36,779 bases of DNA from Chromera velia (Eukaryota; Sar; Chromeraceae): the NCBI GenBank assembly GCA_018398765.1, contig JAHBMJ010000538.1, positions 7,501 to 44,279 of the forward strand, in the 5' to 3' direction. The position numbers and the translations under genes are program-made. Under the pieces are notes generated by a model, which was given only the letters and a program-made list of their open reading frames with translations, was not told where the DNA came from and ran no database searches. Within the stretch, counting starts at the first letter, position 1; every line of letters begins with the position of its first letter. Of the stretch, positions 1-9,445 are shown piece after piece.

Positions 1-436
1 CACGTACACGTCAACCAGCAAGCAGATTCAGTTGATCCTGTGAAAAGAACTGCATGTCAAATAAATCTTGCATGCATGAAAGAGTTTTTTTCACTGCAGC
101 TGCTTGTTGCTCTCTGAGCATATTACCGAAGGTGAGTGGAAAAGACCACCAGAAACGCTGACGAAAGCAGAGCTCAATAGACACACATTCGTGAGAAACT
201 TAAAGTGAGTTCATAGAAGGGAACAAACCAGTTTCAACCGTGCGCATGCTGTGAAAAAACACTCGCAGTCCAGATTCTCCCCCTGTCCATATTCATATAG
301 GTATGCATAAATATGCATGAGTGTGTGGTCGTTTGTGGGCATGTGAGTTGGTTGGATGCGTGTGGGTGAAAAAGAAGCATCGAAACGCACTCAGTGATTC
401 TGCATGTGACAAACGAACCGACCCACCATCACAGCC

Positions 437-592
437 GTTATCTGGTCGAGAGCCTCGACTTCGGACACTGCAGGCAATGTGTTTACTTTCATACATTATT
501 ATTATGTTATATTATATTATGTTATTATATTATACATACATATTATATTATGTTATCTGGTCGAGAGCCTCGACTTCGGACACTGCAGGCAA
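437..592. repeat. 41-bp direct repeat pair with internal hairpin
   Basis: Positions 437-477 and 552-592 are identical over 41 bases and separated by about 75 bp of TA-rich sequence. Each copy contains the perfect short dyad GTCGAG-AGC-CTCGAC. The spacer is almost pure TAT/ATT. Confidence 0.9.
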
Positions 593-740
593 ACAAACGA
601 CATACATGGTTGGTTGGTTGGTTGGTTGGTTTGTTCCTTCATTTCATTGTTGAGTGATTCATTCATTGAGTTACCCAGAAACTTATTCATTCATGCAGTC
701 ATACATCCACCCACCCACCCATCCATCAATTCATGCATTC

Positions 741-825
741 AATCAATCAATCAATCAATTCATTCATTCATTCATTCATTCATTCATTCATTCGTTCATT
801 CATTCATTCATTCATTCATTCATTC
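741..825. repeat. AATC/ATTC tetranucleotide microsatellite
   Basis: A run of AATC units at about 741-758 passes directly into ATTC units at about 759-825 with one G interruption. This is an uninterrupted low-complexity tract; open frames across it are artefacts. Confidence 0.9.
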
Positions 826-1375
826 ACTGAGGACTGAAGGTCTTGATATCGGCACAAAGGCGTCACAAACACAGTCTCATACAGCATTCATCAGATCGGA
901 AATGTTTTTCAACTTCTTCATTCGCTTCCAAAACGCTTCCGTCCTTCTGTTTTCTTGTGGCGCTGTATTGACCACCCTGGCACCTGGCTGGATTTGTTCT
1001 TGGTGTCATCATAGGCCTGAATTGGACACGCATCGGTCTTCTGCGTCTCGAAAGAAAGCTTGAATGAATTCAGAACTTAAAAAGAATCACCTAGCTCCGA
1101 TCATTGTTGGCTTCTCACTCTCGCACTCGCTCCTGCCTGGCCCTCTCTTCTCTCTCTCCCTCTTTCGTGCGTCTTCAGCCCGCGTCGTATTCTCTTCTTG
1201 TTGCTTCTCCTCTTGTACCCCCCTCACAAAAGTATTCCCTCCTGTGTGATGCTCCCATGCATGTCTGTCTCTTTCGCTCTCTCCCCCCCCGCTCTCCCTC
1301 TCTCTGTCTCCCCTCCCTCTCCCGGTATGGCGGTCTCTCTGCCTGTGAGCCCCTCTGCCTCTTTCACAACTACAG

Positions 1376-1376
<1 letters not shown>

Positions 1377-1410
<34 letters not shown>

Positions 1411-1484
1411 CACACGCCACGCACACACGCACGCTGGCACGCATACACACACAGGCATACACGCAGACGCGCACACGCACACAT

Positions 1485-1517
<33 letters not shown>

Positions 1518-1525
1518 GACACTCT
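1377..1525. repeat. CA-rich microsatellite block
   Basis: Two CA dinucleotide tracts (about 1377-1407 and 1488-1515) are joined by degenerate CACG/CACA sequence. It lies downstream of the minus-strand membrane-protein exon ending at 1659, so it may be intronic for that gene. Confidence 0.85.
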
Positions 1526-1658
1526 CACACACGCAAACGCGCGAACGCTGTATGCAAGTGCCTGCGATGCATCGTGTCTACGTATGGATAGTGCATACAT
1601 GCAAGCATTCAGCAGCCTTGAATACAGAGCAAGAATGAAGTGACGAAGGGCGACTTAC

Positions 1659-2476
1659 CGCTGTTGTGAGGAAATGCATAAGGGGTGTTCTCCTGTCTCG
1701 AGAAGTCTCCCATCAATATGTACGTGGGCGTAATTACTGCAACGAGGCAAACAAGCCAGATGAAGAGGCAGCCTCCGAGGAAGTGAGTGGGTCGTATTCC
1801 TTCGAAGCACCGTCCTTTCTTCAAGGCCTGCGTGATGCTTCCCCTCTTTATATTTTTGCTTGAGGGGTCCATCAGCTCTGGTGTAGATTGGATTGGCTCG
1901 TGTGTCACTGCTACTCTTGATTGGGCGTTCTGCAGAGAGTTTTGGGTATGGAGTGCATGTAACACAATATGCATGCTGACATATAGTGCGTCCATCCATG
2001 CATGCATGATCACTTGGCAGCGCATGAATGAGCATGCGTTTTTAGCCCCCTGCCTCAATGGAGACACCCACCCAGATCTGCAGCCAGACAACTGAACTGC
2101 GGCCTATATATTCGAAAGCTGATCACGCCGGCAGCTACTGCACTTCTAAAAAGCGTTGTCTACTGTATAGATTAACTCACCATACTGCTTGCGCCGACCA
2201 CCCCTCTGTGTGCTCGTGGCATGTGGCCTGCACCAACGGGATCTTCTTCCACCAGTGTGTCAATGCCACCACCCACAAGCCACCCGGATCTTGCTTCTTG
2301 CTCCGTCCATCTCCTCCGTGACTGCTCGTGGCTGGGATAAGCCTGCTGGAGGGATAACCTTTCAACAGGTGTCTGCTTTTTGGGCATCATCTTCTGCATG
2401 TGTGTCTATTTTGTCTTTTTCTCGGGCTCCCGCGGTGCCTTACACAGATGTTCTGCAAATGCTCGATTGCGAACAT
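1659..2476 (-). CDS. Unrecognised single-pass membrane protein, 5' part
   Basis: I do not recognise this gene. The model has three exons read right to left: 2476-2444 (ATG, 11 codons), 2393-2181 (71 codons) and 1929-1659 (90 codons plus one base). Donors are GTAAGG, GTGAGT and GTAAGT; acceptors are CATGCAG and CTCTGCAG; all joins agree in phase. The first intron would be only 50 nt. The 172 residues seen are polar, with a basic stretch (KNIKRG, ALKKGR) followed by a hydrophobic segment at about residues 132-155 containing LFIWLVCLVAVI, which looks like one membrane helix. The continuation past 1659 needs an exon starting with two leftover bases, and I could not find it. The first exon is the weakest part. 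The gene is divergent from the E1-alpha gene. A non-coding reading cannot be excluded, but three consecutive phase-consistent consensus borders argue for a real gene. Confidence 0.5.
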
Positions 2477-3170
2477 GCAATTCACCTCACAGTACAGACT
2501 CTTACGTATGTTGATGCACACGTACGCATGAAAGTGTATATAAATAGATCGAGAGAGAGATCGAGAGAGAGAGAGCAGATCGAGATCGAGCAGAAATTTA
2601 AGACTAGCTATTAATTAATATATATCGATATTAATATATTTCAATTGTAAGATACACGCATGCACTTCAAAAATCAGCTGTGTATCGGTATTAATTTTGC
2701 TCATCAAACCGCGCGATGCGTGCGCGCGCGTCGCAGACTTTCGCGTTTCTAATGTGACAAAAATTAAATGTAAGAGACGCTTTCGATCCTTCGATCGCGT
2801 TTGACGGATCAAGAATCGCCTCGATCCAGAAAGAGTGAAGCAGTTGCTACATCGGTGTCGATCGAAGCCAGATTCTTGGGTGTGTCGATGCATCGCATTG
2901 TTCAGCGTTAGGCACTTTCGCGCCGTGCCCCCTTGCCCGAGTGCGTGCTGAAACTCTAGACCAAAATACCTCACACCTTAACGTCTCTGGAATCTTCCTG
3001 TGGTGTCTCCTCTGAAAGACGTCTTTGTTTTTCACTCTTTCTTGTATTTTTCCCTTTAGAGCTGGCGATAGCTTGGTGGAGTGCATAGGTCTTCGCTTAA
3101 GCTCAGCTTTTATCCTGCTGTCTGCAAATCTCACTGTCAAGTCACTCAGTTGGCGGCCGAGTGAAGCAAG
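2477..3170. promoter_or_regulatory. Divergent promoter region between membrane-protein gene and E1-alpha gene
   Basis: The region separates two divergently read genes. It contains a TATA-like stretch at 2535-2546 (about 60 bp from the minus-strand ATG), GAGATC repeats at 2550-2590, and an AT-rich core at 2605-2645 with the 16-mer ATATCGATATTAATAT at 2622-2637. A GCGC-rich box follows at about 2709-2734. The same 16-mer and a nearby GCGC box recur in the other divergent spacer at 25560-25800. The 3' part (about 2740-3170) is presumably the 5' untranslated region of the E1-alpha gene. Promoter function is inferred from position and composition only. Confidence 0.5.
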
Positions 3171-5006
3171 ATGGTTCGAGCAGCTCTTTTGAAGCTCCTC
3201 AGTCTGGTTTCCATTTCGACAGTGACCGCCTTTCGGGTCCTCCGACCAGACGGCTCTTCTTTTCAGGCGTCTTCTTTCTCTCCTTCTTCCTCCGCTTCAG
3301 AGCTCTCAATGAATCCTGCGACAGCATCCGCCCCTGCCCCCATGGAAACGGTGGAGTCCGCCGAGCTCCTCGCCTCCAAGCGGAACGTTCTGAGAACGAG
3401 GAGGGTCAACGTGGACCAGAAAGTCGCGCAGATGCTGTACGAGGACATGGTCCTTGGAAGGCAGTTCGAAGACATGATTGCACAGATGTACTACAAAGGA
3501 AGGGTCGCGGGATTTGTGCACCTGTACAATGGTCAAGAGGCCGTCTCCACAGGAGTGATCAAGTGCCTTCGACCTGACGACTACGTCTCGTCCACGTACA
3601 GAGACCACGTCCACGCGCTGTCCAAAGGGATGAGTGCCCGAGAGGTCATGGCTGAGTTGTATGGGAAGGAGACGGGCTGCTGCAAGGGCCGTGGCGGATC
3701 TATGCACATGTTCTCTGCAGAGCACAACTTTGTTGGAGGCTTTGCGTTCATTTCTGAGAACATCCCGATCGCCCTCGGAACAGCTTTTGCATCCGCGTAT
3801 AAGCGTGATTCTATGGGTACTGCAAAGGACATGAGCGTGACCTGCTGTTTCCTTGGGGACGGTGCATCGAACAACGGGATTCTGTATGAGTGCTTCAACA
3901 TGGCGTCTTTGATGAAGCTGCCCATTGTCTTCGTTGTAGAGAACAACAGCTGGTGAGTAGGCGTTCTTGACAAGTACTTCTTCGTTTGCCCATTTTCGTG
4001 TTGTCGTACCACTCACAGACCCATGAGTACTTTGCCCATTCTGATCCTTCAGAACAGAGTGAGACCGTCGTTGATTTAAACGTTCTGTTAACCCCCGTCC
4101 TTCTCCGAGTCCTTCCCTTCTCCCCCCACCTGAGCAAATAGGCCACACCGAGAGAAAGACGTAGCGTATGTGCGTACTTCAGAGGTCTGCGCAGAGCAGA
4201 GAAAAGGGTGGAAAGCAGAGGCACGCAGCTGAGGGATCTATTCTGGCGCGTCTGTCATGCATGTCACATGCATTAGTTGCTGCATGCATGCAAGCCTGCT
4301 GCAACCTTTCGCGCATCTGTGCAGGGCCATCGGCATGTCTCACATCCGTTCCACTGCCGTTCCAGAGATCTACAAGAGAGGCCCCCCCTTCGGTGTGCCC
4401 TCTGTAGAGGTCGACGGAATGGACGTCTTGGCAGTCAGGGCAGTCGCCAGGGAGGCTGTCAAGAAGGCCCGAGAGGGAAGGGGACCGACCCTGATCGAGG
4501 CACTCACCTACAGATTCAGGTCAGTCCACTGATCGAGGCACTCACCTACAGATTCAGGTCAGTCCAAACAGATCGAGGCACTCACCTACAGATTCAGGTC
4601 AGTCCAAACAGAGAGAGCTGCTTGCTGCATCACTTCCGCACTCCTTCGGTTCACGAGGCAATCAACAAAGAGCAATCTGCTCCCTGCCCGTTTCTTTGAG
4701 TCTTTGAAAAGAAGGCGTGAGGGGAGGACATGCACCCGCTGAGTCCTTCAGTCCTGTTTAAAGACTCAGACGGATTTGGAGTTTGTCCTTCGACTCTGAG
4801 GAGAGACACTTAAGGGGATTTTGTCCGCGGGATCGCCAGAATCCTCTTTCCAACTGAAGGACTGTTTGGATTCCACATGCTTTCTGTCTTTCTTTTCTTC
4901 TCCCCACCCTCCCTCTGTCCTTCCCAGCTTTCTCTGTCTCTCCGTGTGTCTGCGGTCCGTCCGTCCGCCTCTCTCTCTCTCTCTCTCCCTCCCTCCCTCC
5001 CTCTCC

Positions 5007-5047
<41 letters not shown>

Positions 5048-5084
5048 TGTCCACCTCTCCCTTACCTCTCTCTCTCTCACTGTG

Positions 5085-5141
<57 letters not shown>

Positions 5142-5740
5142 CGTAAGAGTGTTCTCGCTGCCCGTCTGTCGCTCAAGGAGAAGGGGGAAAAAGAGAAAGA
5201 AAAAAAATGATGGAGCAAGTCTGACTCTTTCCCTGTCTCTCTGTATCTACATTTGTGTGCATGCATGTTGTTGTGCGTACGTATTTTTTTTCTCATTGCT
5301 CTGTCGTCCCGTCGAGGGACTGACTGACTGACTGACTGCAGGGGCCACTCCCTTGCGGACCCCGACGAGCTCCGTGCGCCCCTCGAGAAGGGCGCCTGGC
5401 TGGCCCGAGATCCCATCGAGAGGTTCGGGGAGTACATGAAGAAGAGGGGATTTGCCTCCGACTACACACTCAAGCTCGCAAAGAAGAAGGTAGGTAGGTC
5501 ATGCAGTGAGTCGGGCAACCTTTTAGGAAAGATAGGAAGAGAAAGACCAGAGGAAGGAATCCTCTGTCTTGCCTCTTTCTTGCTCCAAGCTTTCCGTGCA
5601 CACGGACCGCGCAACACTCTGGCCACACACACTCACTCTCACGCATGCAGACACACTTGCAGACACACATGCAGACAGACAGACAGACAGACAGACGGAA
5701 AGAAAGAACGAAAGAAACACAGACAGACAGACAGACTGAA

Positions 5741-5773
<33 letters not shown>

Positions 5774-5778
5774 GGGGN

Positions 5779-5812
<34 letters not shown>

Positions 5813-8398
5813 CACACACACATGCACACACACATGCACACACACATGCACACACACATGCACACACACATGCACACACACATGCACACACACATGCACA
5901 CACACATGCACACACACATGCACACACACATGCACACACACATGCACACACACATGCACACACACATGCACACACACATGCACACACACATGCACACACA
6001 CATGCACACACACATGCACACACACATGCACACACACATGCACACACACATGCACACACACATGCACACACACATGCACACACACATGCACACACACATG
6101 CACACACACATGCACACACACATGCACACACACATGCACACACACATGCACACACACATGCACACACACATGCACACACACATGCACACACACATGCACA
6201 CACACATGCACACACACATGCACACACACATGCACACACACATGCACACACACATGCACACACGCACGCACACACACATGCACACACACATGCACACACA
6301 CATGCACACACACATGCACACACACATGCACACACACATGCACACACACATGCACACACACATGCACACACACATGCACACACACATGCACACACACATG
6401 CACACACACATGCACACACACATGCACACACACATGCACACACACATGCACACACACATGCACACACACATGCACACACACATGCACACACACATGCACA
6501 CACACATGCACACACACATGCACACACACANCATAGGGAGACAGGCAGCAAGAGAGAGAAGGGGGGGGGGGAAGTCCCCCCGGCGAACGCCCAAACGAGG
6601 CCACATACATACATATTAATACAGATAGACGTGCACACGATCACAGAGAGTGGGATCCGGCATGCATATGATATCGCCAACAACTGTCAGTTCTTCTTTC
6701 TTGCCTTCCCTTCCCTTCCCTTGCCTACCCTTCTCTACAGATTCGGGAGATCGTGAACGACTCCGTGAAATTCGCCGAGTCGAGTCCGGAGCCGAAACCT
6801 GAGGTAGGTATGTCGGTTGCATGGTTGGATGGTGGGGGGGCGGATCCGTTGGGGGGGCACGTGGATTTGTTTCTGTTTTTTTGTATGCAGGTTGTATTCA
6901 CCTAGCTCCGGCTTTCCCTTCTTATGTGTCTGAGTGCGTTGGTACGGGGAAAACGAAGTCGATGAAGGTAACTGGGGGGCGTTCGTGTTTTTGAGTACAC
7001 GGAAGGGGACGCAGCTGGAGCAAAGTGATGGGAAGAGGGGGCAGGGCGGCGGTACGAGAAGGTGATGGAGGGATAGAAATTTGGAAGGGATGGAAAGTCA
7101 GCGGAGGAAGAGAGACAGGTGTCCTGCTTATTGATTTTCGTTGTTTTTCTTGGTGAGACCTTTCCCGGGGCTTTGATGCGTGCACACCAATGTGCGTGGA
7201 AGAGCGTGTGTGTTTGTGTGAGAGACAAAAAAACTTTTCTTTCTGTTGGCCCTCTGGTGGATAGATGTCTACATGCACATTGCAATGTTACCACGGGACT
7301 TCATGACTCTGCCTGTCATACTTTTCGATTCGAGACCAAAAGCGACATTCTTGTGGAGTCGGTTTCTCCAGGCATCCACCCACTCATCCACCCAGAGAGA
7401 GAAAGAGGGAGAGAGATGTTTGAGTTCATCGCTTTTTTCGAAGGGAAGTGCCCGGAGGCCTCTCCAGTACCCATAGAGATAGAAGATCCTCTCCAGTGCC
7501 CATTGAGAAGCCGAACCCCTTTTTGTTCCACCCTCACCCCCCCCACCTGTGTCTTCGCAGGACGTCGGGAAGTACGTGATGACGGATGACTTTCAGGCCG
7601 GGCAGCCCGAAAATTTGAGCTCGGAGGATTTGAGGAAGTATGCAGAGGCTCTCGCGGAGGAATTGAACACGAAGGTCTGTCTGTCTTTGCCCTTCCCTCC
7701 TCTCCTTTCTGCGGGGGGCTGTGCCTGTCGGTATGCATGTGAATCCATCAATCATAAAACTGTCTTCTCGAACGAAAAAGTTTTTGGAGTGTGCCAATCA
7801 AACAGAGGAACAGGCTTTGAGCATTGCTTTGCCTGTGTGAGCGCTTGTCTCCTTGCAAAAATTGAGTCTCCTTGCCTCGCTTCCATGGAACTTGAAAGAA
7901 ACCGCGCCAGTTGCGACAAAGCCTCTTCTTACCTTCGCCTTTCCTCTCCTTTCTGGTTTGTCTTTCGATCTTTTGCTTTGAATTCCTTCCTTCCTTCCTT
8001 CCTTCCATAGCTTTCCTGTCTCTGGGTCTCCCTCTGCACTGCCATTTTCATATCTGAAGGCAATCACATGCATCTATCTCGCTTTTTGACTTTGACTCTT
8101 TTTCGGTTTTCGTGCTTCCTCTTCAGATGTCTTCAGTTTGTCTGTTGTGCTTCGTTTGGAAAGGGCTTGAGCCGGCATCGGCTCCGAGTCTCTTGCACAT
8201 TTCTCTGAAGCGGCGCTGCCGTGGTACTATTTCATGTTGTTGTTCGCATTCTTTTTCTGTCTGTGCTGTGTGCGTTTGTTTCCTTTCTGTTTTCTGTCTG
8301 GGTGTCTTCACCTTCCGCAGGAAAGGCGAAAGGCGGGCGAGAAGGTGCCCCCCCCTCGAGTGGAGTTGAGCCGAGACCCCATGAAGGTGATCGAGTGA
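3171..8398 (+). CDS. PDHA: Plastid pyruvate dehydrogenase E1 component, alpha subunit
   Basis: This is the thiamine-diphosphate-dependent decarboxylase subunit that pairs with E1-beta to start conversion of pyruvate to acetyl-CoA. Six exons: 3171-3952, 4325-4519, 5342-5489, 6741-6803, 7561-7674 and 8321-8398; 459 aa with all phases agreeing. Residues 1-20 form a hydrophobic signal peptide ending in VTA, followed by Phe21 and a Ser-rich transit peptide. This is the bipartite leader of complex red plastids, so a plastid location is inferred. The catalytic core begins near residue 85. [11 protein letters not shown] (143-153) and [10 protein letters not shown] (172-181) are family signatures. The thiamine-diphosphate motif runs from GDG (229-231) to NN (258-259). 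The sequence continues after Trp261 as AIGMSH, and [11 protein letters not shown] follows exon 2. The C-terminus after SSPEPKPE is about 60 residues longer than I expect for plastid E1-alpha and is polar and charged. The start is the first ATG and opens the signal peptide. Confidence 0.95.
4493..4610 (+). repeat. Tandem triplication of the exon 2/intron 2 junction
   Basis: Three copies of a roughly 38-40 bp unit start at 4493, 4531 and 4571. Each contains the last 26-27 bases of E1-alpha exon 2 plus the donor GTCAGTCC. The periods are 38 and 40 bp. Copies differ only at their 3' edges. Use of the first donor (4520) continues the E1-alpha frame into [11 protein letters not shown] of exon 3. 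Use of the second or third donor would retain an in-frame TGA at 4528-4530. Confidence 0.95.
4976..5143. repeat. CT and GT microsatellites in E1-alpha intron 2
   Basis: A CT/CCCT tract (about 4971-5009) is followed by two GT tracts (about 5010-5050 and 5087-5132) and a short GC alternation. All lie inside intron 2 (4520-5341). Confidence 0.9.
5319..5341 (+). promoter_or_regulatory. CTGA-repeat 3' splice site of E1-alpha exon 3
   Basis: The acceptor of exon 3 is built from four to five CTGA units followed directly by CTGCAG. CTGAC resembles the branch-point consensus, so the tract offers several overlapping candidate branch points just upstream of the AG. The assignment as branch points is inference; the repeat and the acceptor are plain in the sequence. 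Confidence 0.6.
5643..5777. repeat. CAGA, GAAA and GA microsatellites in E1-alpha intron 3
   Basis: Arrays of CAGA (about 5670-5695 and 5719-5735), GAAA (about 5697-5717) and GA (about 5740-5775) lead up to an ambiguous base at 5778. This is the purine-rich strand on the sense side, unlike the pyrimidine-rich sense strand of the TFIIIC introns. Confidence 0.9.
5779..6530. repeat. 12-bp satellite (TGCACACACACA)n in E1-alpha intron 3
   Basis: After fifteen CA units (5781-5810), a strict 12-bp unit TGCACACACACA runs for about 60 copies to 6530. I saw one variant unit, with G at 6264 and C at 6267; both changes keep the pyrimidine-purine alternation. Single ambiguous bases (N) flank the block at 5778 and 6531, so the assembled copy number may not be the true one. 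Long open frames on both strands here are products of the repeat and not genes. Confidence 0.95.
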
Positions 8399-8434
8399 GC
8401 GTCTGAGTGATCAATCGATCGAGTGAGGGTCTGA
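8388..8434 (+). repeat. Short direct duplication at the E1-alpha stop codon
   Basis: A segment of about 19 bp beginning GATCGAGTGAG recurs 28 bp downstream with one base change (GTGAGCGTCTGAG versus GTGAGGGTCTGAG). The first copy contains the TGA stop of E1-alpha (8396-8398). Both copies also contain GTGAGC or GTGAGG, which are acceptable donor sites, so alternative splicing past the stop is conceivable. Confidence 0.7.
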
Positions 8435-9365
8435 GGGTGCAAAGGATGGATGGATAGGATTTCTGGCTGTCCTCTGTCCCCTCTCCTGTCTCTTCTGGAT
8501 GCATGTCCTTTTGAGAGGATAGATGGATGGATCGATGGACTCGTCTCGTTGAGGGGAGGGGAAGCGGGGCCAAAGCAACGAAGGAATATTTCTGTTGGAG
8601 GGAAGGCTTAAAAAAATGAACGGTGGAAGGTGAAACGCAACCTACCATGGAGGTCTTTCCTTGTACATGAGAGAGATCAGATCGAACAGTCAAATGAAAT
8701 AAAAGTGGGCCTCCTGGACCTCGTCGCGACCAATGGAAACAGGTCTCTTCTGTTGTGTTTTGTTATCCATTCATATGTGGGCAGCCTGGCTGTTTGAACT
8801 AGCTGGGAGGACGGAATTCAATCAAATCACCCCAGCAAACCACAGGCAGGCAGGCAGACAGACAGACAGACAGAAAGAAAGAAAGAAAGACAGACAGACA
8901 GACAGACAGACAGATGTATCTATCTCTCTCTGTTCATCGAGCCAGTCAGCACAAGGTTGTGGGTCAGTCTGTCAAGTGAACGAAGGAGGCGTGTTGGAGG
9001 GAACTGCATGCAAATCCAAATCCAAATCCAGATGGGTCAGGAAGGAAGGAAGGAAGGAAGGTGTTTTGGACCTCAAACCACACGTGCGGGTGTGATTGTC
9101 GGAAGTAGAAAAAGATTCGTTGGACGAGTTGTACCGGCACTTGGAACAAACTAGGGAGAACGACTCTGGGACTGAGTAGTAGAACAGGGTGAGTTGAAGA
9201 CCCGTGCAGGCAGGCAGGCACGCTGGCAGGCTGGCAGGCTGGCAGGGGGTTATTGAGGCAAAATTCTATCCTCGCGATTCTTTTCTTTTCTGTTCTGTTC
9301 TCTCTTGTGATGTTTGTCCCGTGGTTCCTTCCTTCCCTCCCTTCTTCACTGCTGATTTCCTTTTT

Positions 9366-9412
<47 letters not shown>

Positions 9413-9413
9413 C

Positions 9414-9445
<32 letters not shown>

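Larger units (their letters stand above)
1..1658. other. Gene-poor spacer, left edge
   Basis: No gene could be assigned with confidence. The stretch holds a 41-bp direct repeat pair (437-477, 552-592), an AATC/ATTC tetranucleotide array near 741-825, CA tracts near 1377-1407 and 1488-1515, and pyrimidine-rich sequence at 1125-1330. On the minus strand, 863 to about 1060 is open in one frame and looks weakly coding. It could belong to the 3' part of the neighbouring membrane-protein gene, but the splice phase does not join directly. Confidence 0.6.

Noticed and set aside
863-1060. Minus-strand open stretch with protein-like tail (DGSVLEANEEVEKHF)
   Set aside because: It could be a 3' exon of the membrane-protein gene, but that gene's last exon leaves one base and the only good acceptor (CGCAG) also leaves one base, so the phases do not join. 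No connecting exon was found.
5436-6683. Very long open frames on both strands across the 12-bp satellite (His/Thr/Cys or Cys/Val repeats)
   Set aside because: They exist only because a 12-bp repeat without stops is open in several frames. They lie inside a well-supported intron of the E1-alpha gene and are bounded by ambiguous bases.
9092-9178. Plus-strand stretch reading KDSLDELYRHLEQTREND before a TAG, suggesting an extra C-terminal exon
   Set aside because: Only about 25 residues, no pyrimidine tract, and the available AG sites do not match the phase of the E1-alpha gene's last exon.
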